A DNA stretch of 30,131 nucleotides from JAVKFF01 sp040226215 (GTDB taxonomy: Bacteria > Pseudomonadota > Alphaproteobacteria > DSM-16000 > Inquilinaceae). The DNA is taken from the NCBI GenBank assembly GCA_040226215.1, contig JAVKFF010000160.1, positions 1-30,131 on the forward strand, in the 5' to 3' direction. Shown in pieces: positions 29,929 to 30,131 of the stretch; position 1 is the first letter of the stretch, and every line of letters starts with the position of its first letter. The translations under genes and the position numbers were made by a program. Under the pieces are notes generated by a model that worked only from the letters and a program-made list of their open reading frames with translations, was not told where the DNA came from and made no database searches.

Positions 29929-30131
29929 ATGACCGACACCGTGCTGGCCGAGCTGAACGCCCTGAAGACCCTGCCGATCGCCGAGCTGAAGGCGAAGTGG
30001 CGCGACCTCTACGACCGCGAGCCGCCGGCCTTCAACCGTCGCTACCTGGAAAGCCGCCTCGCCTACCGCATCCAGGAGCTGGCCTATGGCGGGCTCAAGC
30101 CCGAGACCCGCGCCCGGCTCGACGCCCTGGC
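29929..30131 (+). CDS. DUF2924 family protein, N-terminal part
   Basis: Only the first 67 codons are present; the gene runs off the right edge. The start has AGGAGA upstream. The segment MTDTVLAELNALKTLPIAEL, then KWRDLYDREPPAFNRRYLES and LAYRIQELAYGGL, is characteristic of DUF2924, a phage-associated family that usually precedes a recombinase gene. That next gene would be outside the window. Confidence 0.85.
   Translation, partial: MTDTVLAELNALKTLPIAELKAKWRDLYDREPPAFNRRYLESRLAYRIQELAYGGLKPETRARLDAL

Overview
The window looks like a GC-rich alphaproteobacterial chromosome (Rhodospirillales/Rhizobiales-like). This is judged from protein style, operons with overlapping stop and start codons, and the mix of IS21, IS3 and IS5 elements, TauD-type dioxygenases, TRAP and NMT1-type ABC transporters and DUF2924-type phage genes. 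No rRNA, tRNA or CRISPR array was seen.

Region 1 (1-3.6 kb) is a worn, IS-rich border. It holds the right end of an IS21-family element (istB tail and terminal repeats), an alpha/beta hydrolase pseudogene cut by that element and broken by an amber codon, two modest genes of lower GC (a small membrane protein and a Rossmann-fold NAD(P)-binding protein), and a decayed IS3-family element with both inverted repeats still recognisable.

Region 2 (3.6-19.4 kb) is a compact catabolic island built as two near-mirror enzyme sets. The minus-strand operon reads TauD-type dioxygenase, D-2-hydroxyacid dehydrogenase, amidohydrolase-fold lactonase, HpcH/HpaI aldolase. It diverges from an IclR regulator. The plus strand carries an NMT1-type ABC importer, an SMP-30 lactonase, a second HpcH/HpaI aldolase, a TRAP importer, a second hydroxyacid dehydrogenase and a second TauD-type dioxygenase, closed by a convergent LysR gene. 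Each catalytic role therefore appears twice, with two unrelated lactonase folds, two unrelated importers and two unrelated regulators. The likely job is uptake, oxidation, ring opening and retro-aldol cleavage of one or two related small organic acids; the substrate cannot be read from the sequence.

Region 3 (19.5-30.1 kb, running off the right edge) is an integrated phage-like or satellite-like element. Nearly all of it is on the minus strand: serine recombinase, small HTH protein, ParB-DNA methyltransferase fusion, P4-type primase-helicase, excisionase-like HTH protein and two coupled unknown genes. A divergent plus-strand pair follows (a 59-aa protein and a DUF2924 protein). The non-coding stretches carry striking repeats: GGTGCGTCA iterons and a 32-bp inverted repeat near the primase 3' end, a palindrome covering the ribosome binding site of the HTH gene, 15-bp direct repeats, and inverted repeats upstream of the recombinase and between the divergent genes. 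A 2.15-kb composite-transposon-like unit (IS5-family element, DUF1772 membrane protein, TetR regulator, diverged IS5 end) sits exactly at the primase stop codon, bounded by TA on both sides. Removing it restores a continuous element.
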